Assembly (NCBI GenBank): GCA_900538705.1
Contig: UPZG01000003.1
Location: forward strand, 124,001-188,000
DNA: 64,000 nucleotides
Origin: an uncultured Porphyromonadaceae bacterium
GTDB taxonomy: Bacteria; Bacteroidota; Bacteroidia; Bacteroidales; Barnesiellaceae_A
Reading direction: 5' to 3'
The position numbers were made by a program, and so were the translations under genes. The notes beneath the pieces are model-generated. The model had not been told where the DNA came from. It saw nothing but the letters and a program-made list of their open reading frames with translations, and did no database searches. Position 1 is the first letter of the stretch; every line of letters begins with the position of its first letter. Positions 61,091 to 64,000 of the stretch are shown here, in pieces.

Positions 61091-62635
61091 TTATAATTCG
61101 CGGTGTAATTCAATTCCTTCTACATATATGGCGCTGAAAGGACGCGCGGGACATAAGTTCTCGCATGCTCCACAACCAATGCATCGCTCGGTATTGATGG
61201 CGGGAACTTTTACGGTAGGCCGTTGCTGGTCGTCTCCTGCACCACCCCGGTAGCGGTGTCGCCCATGGAATGGAACCATCTGAATAGCACCTGTGGGACA
61301 ATGGCGGGCACAGTTGCCACATTCGACGCCATCGGTCAAAGGTATGCAGTTGGCCTTTATCCATACGGCATGACCTATCTGAATGGCCGATTTCTCTGCC
61401 GGGGTTATGGGACGAATAGCCCCGGCTGGGCATACCTCTGAGCATTTTGTACATTCAGGTCGGCAATATCCACGTTCATATGACATCTCGGGTTGCATCA
61501 ATTTGGTCAGCTCGGTAGAGGGTCGTAGCACACCGTTGGGGCATACCGATACACACAGTTGGCATGCTGTGCAGTGTTGGGCAAAGTGTTGTGCTCCTAT
61601 TGCTCCGGCTGGTACAATGGCACGTCTGCGATGAGGTGGTTGCTTTTCTTCGATGATGGCAAGTCCGCCGTCAACTTTCTTTTCTTGAGCTTTTAGAGCG
61701 GCAGTTGTTGCAAGTATGGCCGTAGTTGCAAGGAAGCTGCGTCGGGCATTGTCTATTTGTGCCTCGCTCACTTGTGGCGTGTCGGTAGTATGTTTCTTGG
61801 TTTGTGGTTGGGGCTGATGGCGTGTATGGGTATAACCGATGGCTTTTGTATGACAAGCTTCTATGCAGTCCATACAGCTTACGCAGCGACTGTAATCTAT
61901 TTGGTGGTTCTTTGAGTCGATACAAGCGGACTTGCAATTGCGGGCGCATAATCCGCAGTTGATACACTTGTCGGTATTTATCGCTGGTTTCAGCCACGAA
62001 AAACGCGATAAAAATCCAAGTATTGTACCTACCGGGCAAATGGTGTTGCAATAGGTGCGGCCATTACGCCATGCCAATACGGCGATAATGATAACCGTGG
62101 CGACGGCGATGGCAAATGTTGTGGTGCTTTTTATCCAAACCTCGGTTGAATAGAAGGCATAACTGTCGACACGTTCGGCTATGTAAGCCAGCAAGTTGTT
62201 TCCCCATTGGTAGAGTGGAGCAAATAGGTTGCTTGCAATACGGCCGTATGAACTGTATGGAGCAAGTAGAGCTACAAAAGAACCAATACCGCCTATCAAA
62301 GCTATTACAAAGAGTACGAGTACTCCGTAGCGCAGCCAATTCTTGGCTGGCGAGTATGAGTAGCGATTCTTGCGTTTCATTTTGCCGAAGTGGGCTACGA
62401 TGTCTTGAAACACTCCCAAAGGACAAATAACTGAGCAGTAAATACGCCCAAATATCAATGTCAGAGCCACAAGCGCTATTACGATACCTACGTTGAGCGA
62501 TAAGAGGGCTGGCAGGAATTGTATCTTAGCCATCCAACCGAACCAATGATGTATCGTCCCCGTAAAATCGAGAAACAGCAGTGTAATGAAGACGAAAAAA
62601 AATAGGGCGACAAAAATTCTTATTTTCCGTAACAT
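61091..62635 (-). CDS. NapH-like membrane protein fused to NapG-like polyferredoxin
   Basis: A 514-residue electron-transfer protein. Residues 1-210 form a NapH/NosR-type membrane domain with two CxxxCP motifs (YCSVICPLG, YCNTICPVG), followed by two cytosolic 4Fe-4S motifs (CINCGLCARNCKSAC, CVSCMDCIEACHTKAIG). At about 298 a twin-arginine hydrophobic segment (NARRSFLATTAILATTAALK) begins, and the remainder has four more cluster motifs (CTACQLCVSVCPNG, CTKCSEVCPAG, CGNCARHCPTG, CIGCGACENLCPARP), matching NapG/MauM. It probably moves electrons from menaquinol to the periplasmic aldo/keto reductase encoded next (inference). The ATG at 62635 is chosen because the longer start lies upstream of the -7 element. 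First gene of the operon. Confidence 0.9.
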   Translation of the reverse strand: MLRKIRIFVALFFFVFITLLFLDFTGTIHHWFGWMAKIQFLPALLSLNVGIVIALVALTLIFGRIYCSVICPLGVFQDIVAHFGKMKRKNRYSYSPAKNWLRYGVLVLFVIALIGGIGSFVALLAPYSSYGRIASNLFAPLYQWGNNLLAYIAERVDSYAFYSTEVWIKSTTTFAIAVATVIIIAVLAWRNGRTYCNTICPVGTILGFLSRFSWLKPAINTDKCINCGLCARNCKSACIDSKNHQIDYSRCVSCMDCIEACHTKAIGYTHTRHQPQPQTKKHTTDTPQVSEAQIDNARRSFLATTAILATTAALKAQEKKVDGGLAIIEEKQPPHRRRAIVPAGAIGAQHFAQHCTACQLCVSVCPNGVLRPSTELTKLMQPEMSYERGYCRPECTKCSEVCPAGAIRPITPAEKSAIQIGHAVWIKANCIPLTDGVECGNCARHCPTGAIQMVPFHGRHRYRGGAGDDQQRPTVKVPAINTERCIGCGACENLCPARPFSAIYVEGIELHREL

Positions 62636-62695
62636 GCAGTTGGCGATTGTATTGTTAATATGTATAAGGTATTTTTTATAGCAGTCTCTTCTCTG

Positions 62696-62703
62696 CAAAA
62701 ATA
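62696..62703 (-). promoter_or_regulatory. -7 promoter element for redox/TonB operon
   Basis: Reverse strand TATTTTTG, perfect match and identical to the speA element, about 60 bases before the ATG at 62635. A second possible element, TATCTTTG, lies at 62847-62854. Confidence 0.55.
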
Positions 62704-62713
62704 GTATAATCAT

Positions 62714-63249
62714 CTCATGTTGCCAATTTTTTGTTTTTGGATGTGTAGAGATTGCGAGACCGTTTGCATAGGGTAGACTGAGTGTATACCAATAGGCTAT
62801 CTATCTTCAAATTTTGAGTAATTGTAGAGCCTCTACTTGTATGTTACAAAGATAAGTTGCAATGTCGGCTTTTCTATTATATCTATTACGGGAATTTGTA
62901 ACGAAATTACTGCATGATTTGTCTATTGCATCATATAGAAAAGGTTGTAGAGTGTTTTTTAACAGTAGAAATAGTATATAACGTTTACTTGTGGTAAATA
63001 GTTTCGAACAATAACTTATATAGTCAATAGCGTAATAAATTTTGAAAACTTTTTATGGCTGTATTTTTATAATATACTGAAAATCAGATGTATTGTATGT
63101 TGTTTTGGGAAACTTTGTTTTTAAGCATAAAAAATTTATTGCTCTATTTGGTACATCGCACGATTATTTTGCGTAAACTTGCAACACTTTTCCGGTAAGT
63201 TTATATTACCTTCTATCTATCGAATAATTAATACTTTATAATTTTTGTC
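62714..63249. other. AT-rich divergent intergenic region before nrdJ
   Basis: About 535 bases without a gene. It holds a second minus-strand -7-like element (62847-62854), a small dyad GTAGAG-c-CTCTAC (62824-62836), and several TTTG words upstream of nrdJ. I looked for a cobalamin riboswitch ahead of the B12-dependent reductase and did not see its conserved core. Regulation of nrdJ is not evident. Confidence 0.5.
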
Positions 63250-64000
63250 GTGGAACGAGAAACGTACACTTATGATGAGGCTTTTGCTGCTTCGCTCCGT
63301 TATTTTGGAGGAGACGAATTGGCTGCTCGTGTGTGGGTGAATAAATATGCTCTGAAAGATTCCTATGGACATATCTATGAAAACACACCCGATGACATGC
63401 ATTGGCGTTTGGCAAACGAATTGGCTCGTATAGAGCAGAAGTATCCTAACCCGCTTTCGGCGCAAGAACTTTTCGACTTGATGGCGCATTTCCGTTATAT
63501 CGTGCCACAAGGTAGTCCTATGACGGGTATCGGTAACGATTTCCAGATAGGGTCGCTTTCAAACTGTTTCGTTGTAGGACTTGAAGGTGAGCCTGACTCC
63601 TACGGTGGTATTATTAAAATAGACGAAGAGCAAGTGCAGTTGATGAAACGGCGTGGCGGAGTAGGGCATGACCTCTCTCACATTCGTCCGAAGGGTTCGC
63701 CTGTTAAAAACTCGGCATTGACTTCTACAGGATTAGTGCCTTTTATGGAGCGATTCTCTAATTCGACGCGTGAAGTGGCCCAAGATGGTCGACGCGGAGC
63801 TCTCATGTTGACAGTATCTATCAAACATCCCGATTCCGAGGCTTTTATTGATGCAAAGATGACCGAGGGGAAAATTACTGGAGCTAACGTGTCGGTGAAG
63901 ATTGACGATGATTTTATGAAATCGGCTATCGACGGAACTCCTTATGTGCAGCAATATCCTATCGATTCAGAGCATCCATTGGTGTCAAAAGAGGTAAATG
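63250..64000 (+). CDS. nrdJ: adenosylcobalamin-dependent (class II) ribonucleotide reductase, partial
   Basis: Makes deoxyribonucleotides without oxygen dependence, using B12. The frame starts at GTG 63250 (ERETYTYDEAFAASLRYFGG) and is open to the window edge, 250 codons. Class II motifs seen are PQGSPMTGIGNDFQIGSLSN-CF, MKRRGGVGHDLSHIRPKG and NSTREVAQDGRRGALMLTVS. The first half of the catalytic barrel is present; the C-terminal Cys residues and zinc domain lie beyond the window. The GTG start has no nearby ATG in frame and matches the family's usual N-terminus. Transcribed divergently from the redox operon. Confidence 0.93.
   Translation, partial: MERETYTYDEAFAASLRYFGGDELAARVWVNKYALKDSYGHIYENTPDDMHWRLANELARIEQKYPNPLSAQELFDLMAHFRYIVPQGSPMTGIGNDFQIGSLSNCFVVGLEGEPDSYGGIIKIDEEQVQLMKRRGGVGHDLSHIRPKGSPVKNSALTSTGLVPFMERFSNSTREVAQDGRRGALMLTVSIKHPDSEAFIDAKMTEGKITGANVSVKIDDDFMKSAIDGTPYVQQYPIDSEHPLVSKEVN

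Noticed and set aside
62714..63249. Cobalamin riboswitch upstream of nrdJ
   Set aside because: Looked for because the enzyme needs B12; no conserved core or B12 box could be found in this AT-rich region.

Overview
The window is a contiguous piece of a Bacteroidales chromosome. The basis is the combination of SusC/SusD-type outer-membrane import genes, C-terminal type IX secretion (T9SS) sorting domains, DUF3256 and DUF177 proteins, a class II (B12-dependent) ribonucleotide reductase and, before many genes, the Bacteroidetes -7 promoter element TAnnTTTG. Base composition is moderate, with AT-rich intergenic stretches. A relative of Barnesiella/Coprobacter or another Porphyromonadaceae-like lineage would fit, but genus cannot be fixed from sequence alone. 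No rRNA, tRNA, CRISPR array, insertion sequence or prophage was seen.

Layout. 1-7.7 kb: housekeeping genes on the minus strand (fabH, rpmF, DUF177, class II aldolase, DUF3256, EamA transporter, truA, speA). 7.7-11.9 kb: an accessory island with a small leucine-rich-repeat secreted protein whose T9SS tail is split off by two frame slips, an array of three paralogous outer-membrane barrels, and a fragment of a fourth barrel on the far side of the repeat gene. 12-16.5 kb: asnS, an rRNA pseudouridine synthase with a long Asn/Gly/Tyr/Arg-rich head, and purB (minus). 16.6-24 kb: purH and the cell-shape operon mreB-mreC-mreD-mrdA-rodA (plus). 24-31.4 kb: a divIC/ftsB-like gene, secreted proteins, an M16 peptidase, a FadL-like barrel and coaX.

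31.4-42.9 kb is the nutrient-capture region. A long AT-rich intergenic stretch holds a strong promoter and a GC-rich, well-folded RNA leader (about 31912-32081), followed by a four-gene SusC/SusD/lipoprotein operon and two tandem C10 (streptopain-like) cysteine peptidases carrying T9SS tails. There is no glycoside hydrolase and no linked sugar-type regulator, so peptide rather than glycan uptake is a reasonable reading (inference). 42.9-57.2 kb: lptC, a CorC-like gene, a PpiD-like chaperone, glgB, dnaB, ispE, grpE-dnaJ, a dihydrouridine synthase, and an operon of a DnaJ-like protein without a J domain, DUF2007 and a NYN-domain protein. 57.3-62.7 kb: a tightly coupled minus-strand operon of a NapH/NapG-like polyferredoxin fusion, a Tat-exported aldo/keto reductase with ferredoxin clusters, and a DUF1893-TonB receptor fusion; this looks like a periplasmic redox module tied to import of an unknown substrate. 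The window ends inside nrdJ.

The strongest candidates for undescribed biology are the structured leader RNA before susC, the redox/TonB module with its odd fusions, the J-less DnaJ operon, and the broken sorting tail of the leucine-rich-repeat protein.
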